Shown here: in pieces, positions 44,870 through 56,089 of the stretch
Numbering within the stretch: position 1 is the first letter of the stretch
Layout of the letters: each line of letters begins with the position of its first letter
From: Dipteris shenzhenensis
Lineage: Eukaryota; Polypodiophyta; Polypodiopsida; Gleicheniales
Assembly (NCBI GenBank): GCA_047967505.1
Contig: CM106540.1
Strand: one strand, 5' to 3'
Length of the DNA: 64,000 nucleotides
Notes under the pieces: generated by a model
What the model was told of the DNA's origin: nothing
The model's input: only the letters and a program-made list of their open reading frames with translations
Database searches by the model: none
Program-made: the position numbers and the translations under genes

Positions 44870-46037
44870 GAGTGAAAATCCCAAGAAGGCTCTGGGCCCA
44901 CCTGAGCAAAGGATACGCCTCTCTTGCCCGACTGGAAAGAGAGTGCTTCCACTCACACTTTCAGGTTCCCCGACCAAGGTTCTCCTCTTCGGTTCCTTGG
45001 TCCGACCAGCAGGCATGTATGGCAGCCCTTGTTGGGAGCCAAATCTCTCAGATATAAAGTGGACTCGCGTGGGGCGATCACAGGTTCTCTTGCTATCACG
45101 GATGGTCCGTAGTAAGCCATTGGTTCCTCATCAGATCATTCAGAATTGAGTTCGGGGCATCTCCATTGCTGTTAGGACTCGCAGGCATGTATGGCAGCCC
45201 TTGTTGGGAGCCAAATCTCTCAGATATAAAGTGGACTCGCGTGGGGCGATCACAGGTTCTCTTGCTATCACAGATGGTCCGTAGTAATCCATTGGTTCCT
45301 CATCAGATCATTCAGAACTGAGTTCGGGGCATCTCCATTGCTGTTAGATGTGGCATGTTAGACAATCACGTACCAAACTTCTCTCATATCCAGATGAGAG
45401 GTGTCTCACCGCTTTCATTCATGAGGCAGTTTGACATAGAGAGCGTCTCATCAGATCACATAGACATGAACGGGGGCCTTTATCAGACTCATCTCAGAGT
45501 GTGATCACAAAGCTCTTTCAGCCAGAGCATCCTTACCCTTGACCACAGATAGCAGGCGAGGCAGAGACCCTGAGACCGAGACGCGGCACATTCGACAGAG
45601 GACAAATGCACAGACCACACTAGCTGACATCTCATCCATGTTCAAACGTCGGGGCACGATCGACAGGGATCACTATAGCGCTTGTCAGACATAGAGCCGT
45701 CACCAAGAGGTCACAATAGACTACACCCACAGATAGTAGACAATGATCCATCATGAGCTTCATGCATGTACAGCCTTGCCCGTCATCGAGTCTACTTTGA
45801 CATCTCATGCCGTGTGTGTGTTGTATTGTATTGAGTTGGGCTATCTTTGCTAGGATGATGATAATGTTAGTGAGCACTAGACTATGTTGATATTGATGAT
45901 GATGACATCAACTATGTTCTACATAGTTTTCTAGCATGGGTTAGGATGCTCATTTAGTAGCATCACCCTTTTTGCTCATTGTATCTGGTTTTCTATCGGT
46001 CTCATAGACCCATTGATCTTTAGTAGACTTTAATAAA

Positions 46038-46084
<47 letters not shown>
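44870..46084 (+). pseudogene. LINE-B copy B5: ORF2 C-terminal third and 3' end
   Basis: It reads LSKGYASLARLERECFHSHF (near 44905), MYGSPCWEPNLSDIKWTRV (near 45016), MVRSKPLVPHQII, then decayed sequence to a PIP-like motif QSVITKLF (45495-45518). The 3' end has GGTCTCATAGACCCATTGATCT (45995-46020), TAATAAA and a long (TTTC)n run (46038-46084). A 172-bp internal duplication is present. Confidence 0.82.
45009..45349. repeat. 172-bp tandem duplication inside LINE-B copy B5
   Basis: The units 45009-45180 and 45181-45349 (gcaggcatgtatggcagcc ... ctccattgctgttag) differ at only a few bases, so the duplication is younger than the element's decay. Confidence 0.9.
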
Positions 46085-46085
<1 letters not shown>

Positions 46086-46439
46086 AAGGGAATCCAACCC
46101 TCGTGGTGACCCTTGGTCTGGCAAGAGGGGCTCTCATGTCAGCAACTTCGACTCCCCAAGCCATTAAGGTTCTTTTTTCTCCAGCAAACAAGTAGCAGGT
46201 CAAGAATGCAGTCCAGTCACATTAGGACAGAGCAGTCGTTGGCATGATCGTTGAACTCAAGTGTGTGATTGGATCTAGGTGAGTTTGGCACTAGAAGGTG
46301 ACCACATCTGAGAGGTTACCATCTATTGGAGAGGCATTTTTCTTTTGTAATTGATATTCCTTGCGGAGCAGAGCCCCGTCTTTCTCACCCTCAACTTGTG
46401 TACTTCATCCCCTGGTATCATTAGTTTACAGTCGAGGAC

Positions 46440-47060
46440 GTTGACAAGGCACATCACATGCCTCACTTCCCAGTGACGGTTGATTTCACAGGGCTCCCTA
46501 CCAAGAGAGTTTTTGCCCAAGTTGCAAGAAGTACGGACCCATCCCCCCTTCTATTAGACGGGCTTTTGGCATAGTTTTGGAGCCCCATCGGTGGTTGTGG
46601 CAAATGACGGAGTGCCTCGTCTCAAGCTAATTGTAGAGAGCTTACAGATTCCCTTTGCAAGGAGATTCTCCTTGAGACTTTGGATGCAGGGGAGTTCTTT
46701 CAGAGGACTAAGGTCTCTGGTGGACATAGGTCGGGGGGGTCCATTGGGGTGATTGGCTTCTCCACCAATTCATGTTAGAGCTTCAACTTCACCTCTACAA
46801 GAGAGAAGTGGGCCTCGGTTTTATTATAATCTCATGATGAGGGATCAGATGTTCCACATTCCTCTGATGTATGGTTGCATGGATGAGGATTATTCCCCTT
46901 CCAAACCCCCTACGAAGTCACAAAAATCCACGCTTGTTGTGCAGGCCCCCATCTATAGGTGGGCCTTGTTCTCCACTTCCCCCTCCTCCCTATGAGTTCA
47001 CTATTAATGGTCCACAGGATACAGAGAGCCCGGAGACCAGGCCCCCCACCGCAGCGTGAG
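46440..47060 (+). pseudogene. Possible L1-type ORF1 fragment
   Basis: A short phrase, DGVPRLKLIVESLQIPFARR, is similar in layout to GVPRVRVIVQDPNISDDHIM of the LINE-A ORF1, placed just before where the knuckle would be. The knuckle is not recognisable. It could be the ORF1 of LINE-E, whose ORF2 remains start about 2 kb downstream, but the link is weak. Confidence 0.35.
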
Positions 47061-47165
47061 ACGACCAGACAAAAAGAAAGAAACAAAGAAAGAAAGAAAG
47101 TCTATTAACATCCACTAGAGACCAAAAGGTCTATGGGACAGCAAGAAACCCTCTAGTACATCTGC
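47060..47165 (-). promoter_or_regulatory. LINE-D 3' end with hairpin and TTTC tail
   Basis: The minus strand reads GTCCCATAGACCTTTTGGTCTCTAG, then GTTAATAGA and (CTTT)n. It is the same design as the LINE-B 3' end with a different spacer. Together with the ORF1 at 47269-48114 it forms a compact ORF1-plus-tail unit. Confidence 0.72.
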
Positions 47166-47268
47166 TTTAGGGAGGGCACATGGCAGCTCCCAAGGAGTGC
47201 AAAAAGCAACCCCCATTATTTAGAGTACCTACATGATAGTCTGGAAGAGTAAACAGCCATACATCAAT

Positions 47269-48114
47269 TTAAGACTGAGAGTCTTTCCGTTTTGATTTGA
47301 ACTCTCTGATTAGTGCTACACCTTCATGGTAAACTGCCCATTTTCCATCCTTTCTGACAGCCCTGACTTTAGCTAATTCAGTTGCCATAATCTTAAGTTG
47401 AGCTTGTGTAAGCTTCTCTGCTATCCACACTTTGGTGCCCTTCAACTTGTAAGATTGTCGAAGAAGCTTGAGCCGCATATCTTTTGACTTCAAAGTAAGG
47501 ATTGCATGACCTCTATAGTGCAAAATAGAAGCTGGCCTGAAGTCATCATCATCCACCCATTCAATGTTGGGCAAGCTTGCTTTGATCTTTGTCAATATTT
47601 CACTATATGTGTCCTCCTCTTTGTACCAATCTTCTAGGAATCCACCTATTCTAATCTTCAAAGCATTATCACATCTAGCTTCATATTCTTTAATCTCTGC
47701 TTGAATATCAGAGTTACATGCTTTGGTGTCCACTTCCACAATCATTTCTTTCTTAGCAGTTTGTACTTCAGTGAGAACAAGATCTTTGACTGTAGAGACC
47801 ATCTGCGGGGTTGGGGGGGAATCCTTACAAGATTTTACAGCCTCATCAATTACTGCCTGCTTACCAAGCCCTTCCAAAATGTGAAGTCGATGCTTTACTT
47901 CTACCAGTTACAATCGTAGCTCTCTCACTACCTATTGCAGATAAGAAATCTGATCCTGTTGCCCAAGGATGGGTCGTTTTGAGCCTTCTTGTTGACAATT
48001 CCGTGCATATGGAGAGGGTGTCATGGCTGCAACTGTAGAGTACCAAGTCCTGATGGATGTTGAAGGAGTTGAGGGAGTTGAGGGGGACTTGGAGGAGAGG
48101 GTAGACCAGTCCAT
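47269..48114 (-). pseudogene. LINE-D ORF1 with two premature stops
   Basis: The frame begins MDWSTLSSKSPSTPSTPSTS at 48114 and stays constant to the stop at 47269, about 280 codons. A coiled coil (VVRELRL*LVEVKHRLHILE) is interrupted by TAG at 47932-47934 and TAA at 47908-47910, both at expected Gln. An RRM-like part (NALKIRIGGFLEDWYKEEDT), then SILHYRGHAILTLKSKDMRL and a C-terminal region (WIAEKLTQAQLKIMATELAK; KDGKWAVYHEGVAL) follow. This is the architecture of LINE-B ORF1. No ORF2 follows; a LINE 3' end lies about 110-170 bp downstream. Confidence 0.75.
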
Positions 48115-48189
48115 AGTTGGCTGTCTGTTGAACCCCCTAGCTTAACCTAACCCCCAGGTTGGGTTGGGAGTTTCGCCCAACTCGAGGTT

Positions 48190-48373
48190 AGGGTTAGTTA
48201 GCTACTTCTAAAGGGTACGGGGGGAAAGGTACGAATGGAGAGGTACGGGCTGCTGCTGACGGACTGTACAGTACTGGCTACCTGCTGACGGGCTGTACAA
48301 GCGGGGGGGAGGTACGGACGACGGAGGTACAGAGGTTTGGAGGTACTACGAAAGTACGGACGATGTGCAGAGG

Positions 48374-48380
<7 letters not shown>
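48190..48380 (-). repeat. GTACGG-rich segment, resembling the Copia leader in reverse
   Basis: It has six GTACG and several further GTAC sites in 190 bp; read on the minus strand these are CCGTACCTC phrases like the CCGTACA segment at 24203-24632. No LTR or primer site was found beside it. It runs into (GA)n at 48382. Confidence 0.6.
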
Positions 48381-48381
<1 letters not shown>

Positions 48382-48417
<36 letters not shown>

Positions 48418-48459
48418 CTAGCGGGACGGGCTATGGCACGAGGAGCTAGCGGGAGAGGC

Positions 48460-48505
<46 letters not shown>
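48382..48505. repeat. Two (GA)n microsatellites
   Basis: (GA)n at 48382-48415 and 48462-48505, separated by 46 bp. The second continues into GAAA repeats that are the tail of the LINE-B fragment beginning at 48508. Confidence 0.92.
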
Positions 48506-48508
<3 letters not shown>

Positions 48509-48678
48509 AAGAAAGAAATTTTATTAGAGTCTTCGGAAGACCGATGGGTCTATGAGACTGAAAGAAAACCTGATACAAACCACAGTAAGGGTGGAGCTAC
48601 TAAACGAGCATCATCACCCATGCTGAGTCCTAAGTCTCACGATCAATATCACTCGATGGGAAGAACTCTGTGATCCTG

Positions 48679-48690
<12 letters not shown>
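48506..48690 (-). mobile_element. LINE-B copy B7: 3' end with internal deletion
   Basis: The minus strand reads SRITEFFPSSDIDR (the first PIP-like motif without its Gln), jumps over about 325 bp to GGTGATGATGCTCG, then the hairpin AGTCTCATAGACCCATCGGTCT and TAATAAAATTTC tail, identical to that of copy B4 in the core. A further (GA)n run (48682-48720) marks its 5' edge. Confidence 0.82.
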
Positions 48691-48725
<35 letters not shown>

Positions 48726-48829
48726 CCAGCTCACAGGAGAGCCACCATGGCACCTAAATAGGTCATCTGAGTCATTATTTGACATTGATTGAGTACAGCT
48801 ATTGGTCACTACTTCTAGATTTGGAGTTT

Positions 48830-49010
48830 ACTTGTTTTTTTGTACCTCTGATTTTAGGATAGTACCAGCAAAGGGTCTTAGTGTGCCCTTTGCCGCAGCC
48901 CTTTGTGGCTTGTATGAGTATGTGTCACTTTTGATTATGTACTTTGTTTCATAGGCCCGCAAGGCCTCTCAAAGATGTTAATACACCTTTCTTTCTTTGT
49001 TTCTTTCTTT
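48830..49010 (+). mobile_element. LINE-D-type 3' end
   Basis: It has a hairpin CATAGGCCCGCAAGGCCTCT, GATGTTAATA and (CTTT)n with a TTTG variant (48985-49010), matching the layout of 47060-47165 on the other strand. Confidence 0.65.
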
Positions 49011-49694
49011 GCAGAGGTCACCGAGGAGAGCTTAGAGGGTGTACAGGGAGCCCTAACGACATACTCTTTGGCCTCGAGGGCTAGGATCAACTGGACCAAA
49101 TCAATTGGTTTTCTCACCATGATTCAGGAGGTCCAGGAGATCCAGAAGTGGGGGTAGCTCTTGGCTTCCGTTGGATTCCGAGGTGACACATAACACAATA
49201 TCTAGGTTACTGGGTTGGCATTGACCTTTAAGCAGAGCAGCAGATTGCCGAAGTATTGGAGTGTGTAGTACAAGCTTATGTATTGGAGCTGGCCAAACTC
49301 TCTTTAATAGGTAGGGTCCTCCTAGTCAACCAAGTCCTTTTGGCAATAGCATGGTACATAGCATCATGCTGGTGCTTTCAGAGGGGGTGAATGGGACAGC
49401 TCAGGCACCTAGTGCGCAAGTTCTTGGGGTGAGATCGGATGCGACTAGGAACTCTAGAGCCAGGGTTGGTTTGTAGATGGTGATTCTTCCACAGTCATAG
49501 GGAGGGCTTGGCATTATTGGCTTAGAGATGCAGAGTAGAGCTCTTTTGGTACCAGGTCTCACCCCAGGCTCAGAGCCCTTGAAGCTCTTACTCCAATGAG
49601 GGCTTCTTAGGAACACGCCACGTGGTGGGGACAATGGCAACAATCTTATTGATGGCTCTTCTCAGGCGAAGGGTTCCCCACTAATGCAGTTCGT

Positions 49695-50012
49695 AGGGTT
49701 TAGGAGCGTTTGTCCACCAGACTCATTCTAACCAGCCCATCGTGTTCGGGTGAATTTGAGAGGCATTCACTCATTTGGCCCCCAGAGGTGTGGGATTAGG
49801 AGGGTCATATGCTGTGGCAGTGTACACACATTGGTCATATGCAGAGCCTTCGCAGGGTTTAGCAGTGTTTGTCCGGCGGACTCATTCTGACCAGCCCTTC
49901 GTGTTCGGGGGAATTTGAGAGGCATCCACTCATTTGGCACCTGGAGATGCGGGGTTAGGAGGGTCATACACTGTGGCAATGGACACACATTGGTTGCGCA
50001 CATTGGGACAGT
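49695..50012. repeat. 159-bp tandem duplication inside LINE-E
   Basis: The units 49695-49853 and 49854-50012 (agggtttag ... acacacattgg) are about 88 percent identical by eye. Confidence 0.82.
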
Positions 50013-50637
50013 GACCCAACTAGGTCCTATGGGATGTGAAGACGCCTTCCCGAGGAGATTGAGGCACAAGAGAAGGCACTTTTTTATCCGAGGGGGGCAG
50101 GCACACAGATGACGGGGATTGAGGTAGCTATCCTTGAGACTTTCTCGGAGGGACTGCTCGCCCTTTGGCCCCTAGTTCTCAAGGACCAGTTTGCCTCTTA
50201 GGATTCAGTTTCTGTGGCAGTCCTTGGCTTCTTTTGGCACAAACTTTAGAGAGAAGGGCCTTCAAGCCTAGAGACGCCGAGAGACTTGGAAGCAGACGGG
50301 GTTCAAGAGTCGCTTGAGTGGCAGAGGGTTGTAGTGGTAGGCCGCTCAAGCAAGAACTGGATCATTCATCCAGTTCCATTTTTGGCAAGGCAGGAGGGGG
50401 CGAGGTGGCACCTTTGGTTATGGGAGGACCGGCCTCTTAAGGGAGGTCCAATGGGATCTAGAGGAGTGGTTTTGGCTAGCACAAGTAGAACCCTCGGTCA
50501 TGATTGAGGAGGCCCCTTCTTCTCTTACATCACTCGGATTGGACGCCGTTTTCAGTTGGAGGCAACTGTTTGGACCCCTTCACGCGAGAGACAATGGGTT
50601 GAGAGCAGTAGATACATTTTTGGGTCTCGACTATGTG

Positions 50638-50652
50638 AGAAACTGGTGATGC
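50638..50652. repeat. Target-site duplication, 5' copy, of LINE-A8
   Basis: agaaactggtgatgc, repeated at 53319-53333 immediately after the poly(A) tail. Confidence 0.88.
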
Positions 50653-53318
50653 CGCCAAAGATTGGCCATTCTACTCTTGGACTTTGAGAAAGCTTACGAG
50701 AGAGTAGACTGGGATTTTTTAGAGGGTACTCTATCTCGCTTTGGTTTTTCAGATGCATGGATTAGATGAGTATTCTCTCTCTACAGATCAGCCCATAGCC
50801 AGTTGCTCATTGGGGAGGTAAGAGGGGACAGGTTTCAAATTTCCAGATCCGTCTGTCAGGGATGTCCTCTTGCCCCGTTTCTTTTTCTGTTTGTGGCGGA
50901 AGCTATGACTATCTACATTAGATCTCAAGCTGATATGTATGGGCTGAGGCTTCCTATCCGCCGGGAAGAAGAGCTCCTGGATAGTGAATTGGCAGATGAC
51001 ACGGCTGTTTTTTTGGATGCCTCCCCCAGGACACTCACTTCCTTCCGGACAGCCTTGGATTTGTTTTGCACGGCTGCAGGTGCACACATTAATTGGCATA
51101 AATCCAGTGGTTTTTGGATTTGCGAGGATGACACCCCGGATTGGGGTAATGATATTGGTTTCACTTGGGTACAGAGGGGCGTCTCCGTCAGATATTTGGG
51201 CTGCCAGGTTCGGGTGGGCATATCTCCTTCACAACAGTTTGCTCCGGTGTTGGAAAGCATCAGAAAAAAGCTCCTTTTCTGGAGCTCAGCCAAACTTGAC
51301 TTGGCCTCCAGGGTGGTGGTGGTTAACCAGGTTCTTCTAGCCACAGCATGGTTTGTATGCTCTTGTTGGTGCCACTCTAGGGATTGTATCACTCAGCTTA
51401 AGAGGCCTGTACGAAACTTTTTATGGAGTGCTCTAGATGGCACAACTGATGTTATAGCCAGGGTGGCTGGGGAGACCTTGATTCTTCCTACAAGAGAAGG
51501 GGGTTTGAATATCATCGACCCAGATCTACAGTGCAGAGCTTTACTCTGCAAGTTCGTTGTGAGAGGGCTTATGCCAGGGCAAGAGCCTTGGAAGGATTTT
51601 TTTTATCAGATGCATATAGTCTCGCACGCCCACTTCAGGAGAGGATTGGACACACAGTACTAGATGGGTTTTCACCACAGCCCACCTCAGGTCTCCCTCT
51701 TCCCCTCTTATGGTTGCTATCCTAAAAGCATGGGCCAGCTTCAGGAGTACTCTTCGCAGGATTCCCCCATCCACCCGTGAAGAGATTGAAAGGCAACCTA
51801 TCATGTGGAATGATAGGATTTTGGATGAGCTTGGCAGACCACTTGGAGCTTCTCCTTACATGCAGTGGCCAAGATGGGAGAGGGGCCCTGCATCTACAGT
51901 GGGAGCATGGAAAGCCTTCAGGAAGCTTCTTGCAGACCAACAGGCACAGATGGTTCTTAATCTCAGAGGGAGTGCAGGGAGAGTCCAACAAATTGATGCA
52001 GCCTTGCCCTTGGATTGGGTGGACACAAATGACATGCCTATTACTTGCTCCACCTAGATGGGGGCATTTTCCAAATTGGAAGTTCCTTTACAGGGGATTG
52101 CTTTTCTTGACCCACATGAGGATGCCTTAGTATTTGATGTTTCTTCGGGGGGCAGGCTGTCCAGATCCACAGACGATATCTTGTTGGACGTACCGTTTCA
52201 GCCAGTCAGGATAGTGGGCTTCATGGAGCATGGCTCTCTTTCACAGTGGTACTTGGATCCCGACCCGCTTCTCCTCGCCCTTGGCTCATGGAGGCTGTGG
52301 CTCTATGGAGGTGTCCCAATTAAGTTTTTGCAGTGGGACCCTGGGGAATGGGAATGGATAGATGAAGGGCACCGAGAGAAGGGCATCCCCTTCTTTCATT
52401 ACACGGTCAGTAATGCCAGGAAATTCCAGCTCAGCTGTGGGGGTTGGAGGCCCACCAGAGCTCATCATTGGGAGAACTTTCAGATTCCTCCTGACTTGCA
52501 AAAAAATTTTTGGCAAAGACTCTGGAAATCCCACCGGAACAGAAAAATCACTCTCTTCTTTTGGCTTTCTATTCATGGTGGGATAGCAGTAAACCATTGG
52601 AGGTCCAAGTTCGGAGCTGACCCTTCTTGCCCTCGCTGCCTTTCCGCTTTGGAGACAATACAGCACTGCCTATGGGATTGCAGACAGGCGAGAATCATAT
52701 GGAAGGGGATTGCAAGACTTTTCAGCACTTTTGTTCGCCTACCTTTCTATATGACCTGGGGATCAGTGGCTTGGCTTACTCTTTCAGGGCCCCAGGTATT
52801 TTTTGAGAGACTTGATTCCTCTTGGGCTCTTCACATCCGACGACACCTTGTGGAGTCGTGCTCTCTAGAGGATGTTCCGGCCACTCTTTTCAGGGCTGCT
52901 CACTCCTCGGTCGACTCTCCATGGGAGATCCTAGCTAGCATTGCAGCATGGCACATTTGGAGAGCCAGATGCACCGAGGCTTTGGAGGGTTCTCAGGTTC
53001 ACCCTTCTTAGATCTTGGCCAGTACCTGGGGACAGATACGATACACACTCCGATGGCCATTTGGGCGACCATGCAGGGATCATCTCGAGCAGCCTCCTCC
53101 AGGAGAGTTACTTTTCTCAGAGATTGGAGAGACTCTCCCTTCTTTGCTGGGACGTCTACAGGGTTGAGATGGCATTTTCAGCCTCAGCCTTGGTTTCTTT
53201 CTACCTCATTCCTCTGAGGGGTTTTTTATTACATGCTTAGCATGGTGTATTTCTGCACAAAGCTTGCTCTAGCGGGTTTCTTTCTTACTTAATAGAAGTC
53301 TCTTTTTTGGAAAAAAAA
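50653..53318 (+). mobile_element. LINE-A copy A8, 5'-truncated insertion into LINE-E
   Basis: It starts in RT block A (LAILLLDFEKAYERVDWDFL), then GDRFQISRSVCQGCPLAPFL, LADDTAVFLDASP (near 50990) and INWHKSSGFWICED. Frame 50803-51663 is open; a second frame, 52058-53011, holds WQRLWKSHRNRKITLFFWLS and CPRCLSALETIQHCLWDC (zf-RVT, near 52630). It ends with poly(A) at 53311-53319. A 15-bp duplication, agaaactggtgatgc, flanks it at 50638-50652 and 53319-53333. Stops near 51661 (TAG) and 52055 (TAG, Trp expected) inactivate it. Confidence 0.9.
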
Positions 53319-53333
53319 AGAAACTGGTGATGC
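53319..53333. repeat. Target-site duplication, 3' copy, of LINE-A8
   Basis: Exact match to 50638-50652. Confidence 0.88.
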
Positions 53334-54470
53334 TAAGAAAGCATCTGCTCTTGGTCTCACGTGCACTGGACCTCCAATGCTACCATGTCTGGCCCGATGT
53401 GCGGTCGCCTCAAGGCGTTCTTGTGCTATTAGAGGCTTGGAACGGTCTAATTTCATTCCATCCTCCTTTGTCTTCTTTTCCTGACCGCACAAGAGATGAT
53501 TTTGCCTAAGGAGATGATCCTGCTCCTGGAATGCTCGCATGAGAGCGGACTGGTCCATGATGGAAGGCTGGTAGGCCCATCAATTGCTGCAACAATGACT
53601 ACTAGAGGGGGAAAAAAATTCCTCCCCAACCTTGCCCCGTAAGGTGTAAACACGTACGGATGAAGACGGGAGCCAGCACGATGCAAGGGAGGGAGAGGCT
53701 AATGGAGTATGGTACTCCTGCTAGTCTGGAGTATGGGCAAACTACGGTCTAGTCTCAGGCCACTGAAGATATCCTATTGTTTTTGGATGGTAGCACATGG
53801 AGGCTTTGGCCTTGGTTGGAGCAGATGCGTGCGGATGGCAAATGCCACTACTGCCCCAGCTGCGTAGAGGATTTCAATGGGTACTTTTTGGATTGTTGCC
53901 AGCACGCGGAGGATGCAGAGGGACTTTACAGGATTCATGGGTAGCCGGTTCCCAGGATAGAGGCATATGATGCGGTTCCCCCCTCCAAGCGGCGTTTGCT
54001 TGCAGTCGTTCGCAAAAGGATAGTGTTTGGGAGATGGTAGCCAACATTATTGCCTAGAACATTTGGGTGGCCCATTGCAGCTTGGTGATGGGAGGCCAGC
54101 AGGTCATTATTCTCGTTGCCATTTGGGCAGGACATTATCTATACGCTCTGAGCCATTTGGGAGTGCAGGACTCTAGGATCAAGAGCGACCACCGGAAAGC
54201 CAGAGTGTTTCTGCAAGGCTTAGCCTGCAGGCATTTTCTTTACTTTTACCAGGCGAGCCATTCGCTGGATGAATAGACCCCCACCCTGGCTGTTAGCCCT
54301 GTTCCATAGATTCTCTAGGCAATGAGCTGAGTTCTCCGGGAACAGGCTGGTTTCTTTATGACAGCCATTTTTTTCTTTGTACTTACCATTATTACCTTCT
54401 TTCAGAAGATGATTTATATGGTCTTTTTCCAGCATTAATTGAAAGTTCTTTTCTCTGGGGGGGGAAAAAG
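53334..54470 (+). pseudogene. LINE-E element, right part (zf-RVT to tail)
   Basis: From about 53790 one reads WRLWPWLEQMRADGKCHYCP and DCCQHAEDAEG (zf-RVT remnant), then WVAHCSLVMGGQQVII, VAIWAGHYLYALS and ARVFLQGLACRHFLYF, and an ending TTAATTGAAAGTTC before a G/A-rich tail near 54470. The stretch 53334-53740 has no clear LINE-E match and may be another insertion. Domain order continues from the left part at 49011-50652. Confidence 0.65.
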
Positions 54471-54659
54471 GGAGAGCGGCGATGGGAAGAGAGGATGTAT
54501 GGTTAAAACATATTCGTGGTGAGGGAAGAGGTATGTGGGGGAGAACAAATCTATATCACAAGTAAATGTACAATGTGTGCTGCGCATGTTCTAAATAGAT
54601 GCCCCACAAAGATTTAAAGACCGTCATATCTTTTCAGATATGGTATGCTAGAAAATCCT
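54471..54659. other. Spacer without recognised feature
   Basis: No coding or repeat signal. Confidence 0.35.
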
Positions 54660-54915
54660 AAGTGGACTACTTTAGGGTATTTTGATTTTTAGCCTATGCA
54701 CATATGCCTCAGCAGATTAGAGGCAAACCGGATGATATGCTTTCAAGTGCATTTTTGTTGGCTATAATAATGAGAGTAAAGGCAGTAGCCTCTGCAATCC
54801 TTTAACACAAAGGAGTTTTGTTAGTAGAGAAGTGGTTTTACTGAAAACTGAGACAGTCCATGACTGAGTTTGAAAAATAGCTGCAGATAGTTTCACATGA
54901 TGTGTTTAATGGTCG
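54660..54915 (+). pseudogene. Copia integrase C-terminal fragment
   Basis: AYAHMPQQIRGKPDDM, then across frames FVGYNNESKGSSLCNPLTQ and FVSREVVLLKTETVHD, corresponding to AYAHMPVEFRHKLSDKALKS and FVGYSSQSKGYRLYNPTTRN of the Copia element at 27.2 kb. At least one frameshift. It is about 250 bp long with nothing of RT. Confidence 0.75.
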
Positions 54916-54939
54916 CTCCCATTGATGTTGGATAGTAGC

Positions 54940-55640
54940 TCAAAAAGCCAGTTGAAAATCAACAAATGTAGCATAACAGCATCTCTGGTCACCTCCTGTT
55001 GAAAGAGCCATAAAGGAGGACAACGCTAGCCATGGTAGCCTGCTGCGCCCAGAAGTGTAATCCCGATAGTCCCTGACTCGGTACAGATACGTGATGACCT
55101 GAAATGCAGCATCTAGATGTAATGGGGATGACCCAAACTCAGCCTGAATGATCTGGTGAGGAACGAATGGCTTACCACGAATCATCCGTGATAGCATGAG
55201 AACCTGTAGCCGCTCCACACGAGGCCACTCTATATCCGACAAATCTGACCCCCAACAAGGGCTGCCATATACCCCCGCTGGGCAGACCAAGGAGTCAAAA
55301 AGCAGCCCCTTGGTCCATGGATCCTGAAAGTGTGAAAGCACTACCTCTCTAGTCTGTCCAATGAAGCATATCCTCTGCCCAAGTGGGCCTGCATCGCGAG
55401 TCTCATAGTGAAGATGGGTCCAGAGAAGACAACCCCAAGTTACGTGTATGATGAAACTATCTCAATAGGTGACCCATCAAATGTAAACTGCACCTGCCGC
55501 ATGACCGCTCGAAATGTGTTGAGAGAAACGATCAGCAACTCAAACAACCACCGAAAGGAGACGTCGATGACATCAACCCACTGCAACCATAGGGTTTGCA
55601 AATCAATAGCATGGTTGTATAGAACCATAACCTCAGCTCA
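54940..55640 (-). pseudogene. LINE-B copy B6: part of ORF2
   Basis: On the minus strand: VQFTFDGSPIEIVSSYTYLG (near 55480-55430), GPIFTMRLAMQAHLG, then SHFQDPWTKGLLFDSLVCPA (near 55338) and LSRMIRGKPFVPHQIIQAEF. A one-base frameshift lies near 55340. It is truncated at both ends, with no RT catalytic block and no tail. Confidence 0.83.
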
Positions 55641-56008
55641 AAGTGGTTTTGGCCTTCCGGGGTCGGCCTCACAGAACTAGTGGACGAGGTGCCCTTATTT
55701 TCTTATACCACCCGGGTTGGCAGGAGGCTCCAGATGGACACTTCGACGTGGACCCCTTCGAGGGAGACGCATTGGGTGGCCCACAGGGTGCCCTAGGAGG
55801 TCCGTTCCAGGTTTTGGACTCGCTTTTGGTCCAGTTTGCGGCCAATGAAGATCTCCTACTTCTTCTGGCTAGCCGCCCACGGAGGCTTGCCCATAGGCCC
55901 ATGGTTGGAGTAGATGCGGGTGGAGGGGCAGTGTCACTACTACTCTGCTGGAGTTCTGGAGACGATCCCCCACTACCTTTGGAGCTATCGCAGCGCAATT
56001 AGGATTTT
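55641..56008 (+). pseudogene. Second LINE-E copy, left part
   Basis: FFSYTTRVGRRLQMDTSTWT (connection region), YFFWLAAHGGLPIGPWLEWM (zf-RVT start) and HYLWSYRSAIRI end at 56008, where the LINE-A9 tail begins. The reading continues at 62184 beyond the insertion. Confidence 0.75.
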
Positions 56009-56089
56009 TTTTTTTTTGCAAAAAGAGACTTCTATTAAGTATTCAAGAAAAACCGTTAGAGCAAGCTCCATACGGGATACATCATGCAA

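Larger units (their letters stand above)
49011..50652 (+). pseudogene. LINE-E element, left part (RT and connection region)
   Basis: It reads SLASRARINWTKSIGFLTMI (near 49070), YLGYWVG-like sequence, WPNSL, VNQVLLAIAWYIASCWCFQR (near 49330) and the connection region FSYITRIGRRFQLEATVWTP (near 50520), which matches FFHYTVSNARKFQLS of LINE-A. This is an L1-type lineage distinct from LINE-A, with many stops. It is cut at 50652 by the LINE-A8 insertion and appears to resume at 53334. Confidence 0.7.

Noticed and set aside
47269-47877. A 202-codon gene starting at 47877
   Set aside because: The frame has no ATG there and is open further upstream to earlier stops; homology to LINE ORF1 shows the true start near 48114.
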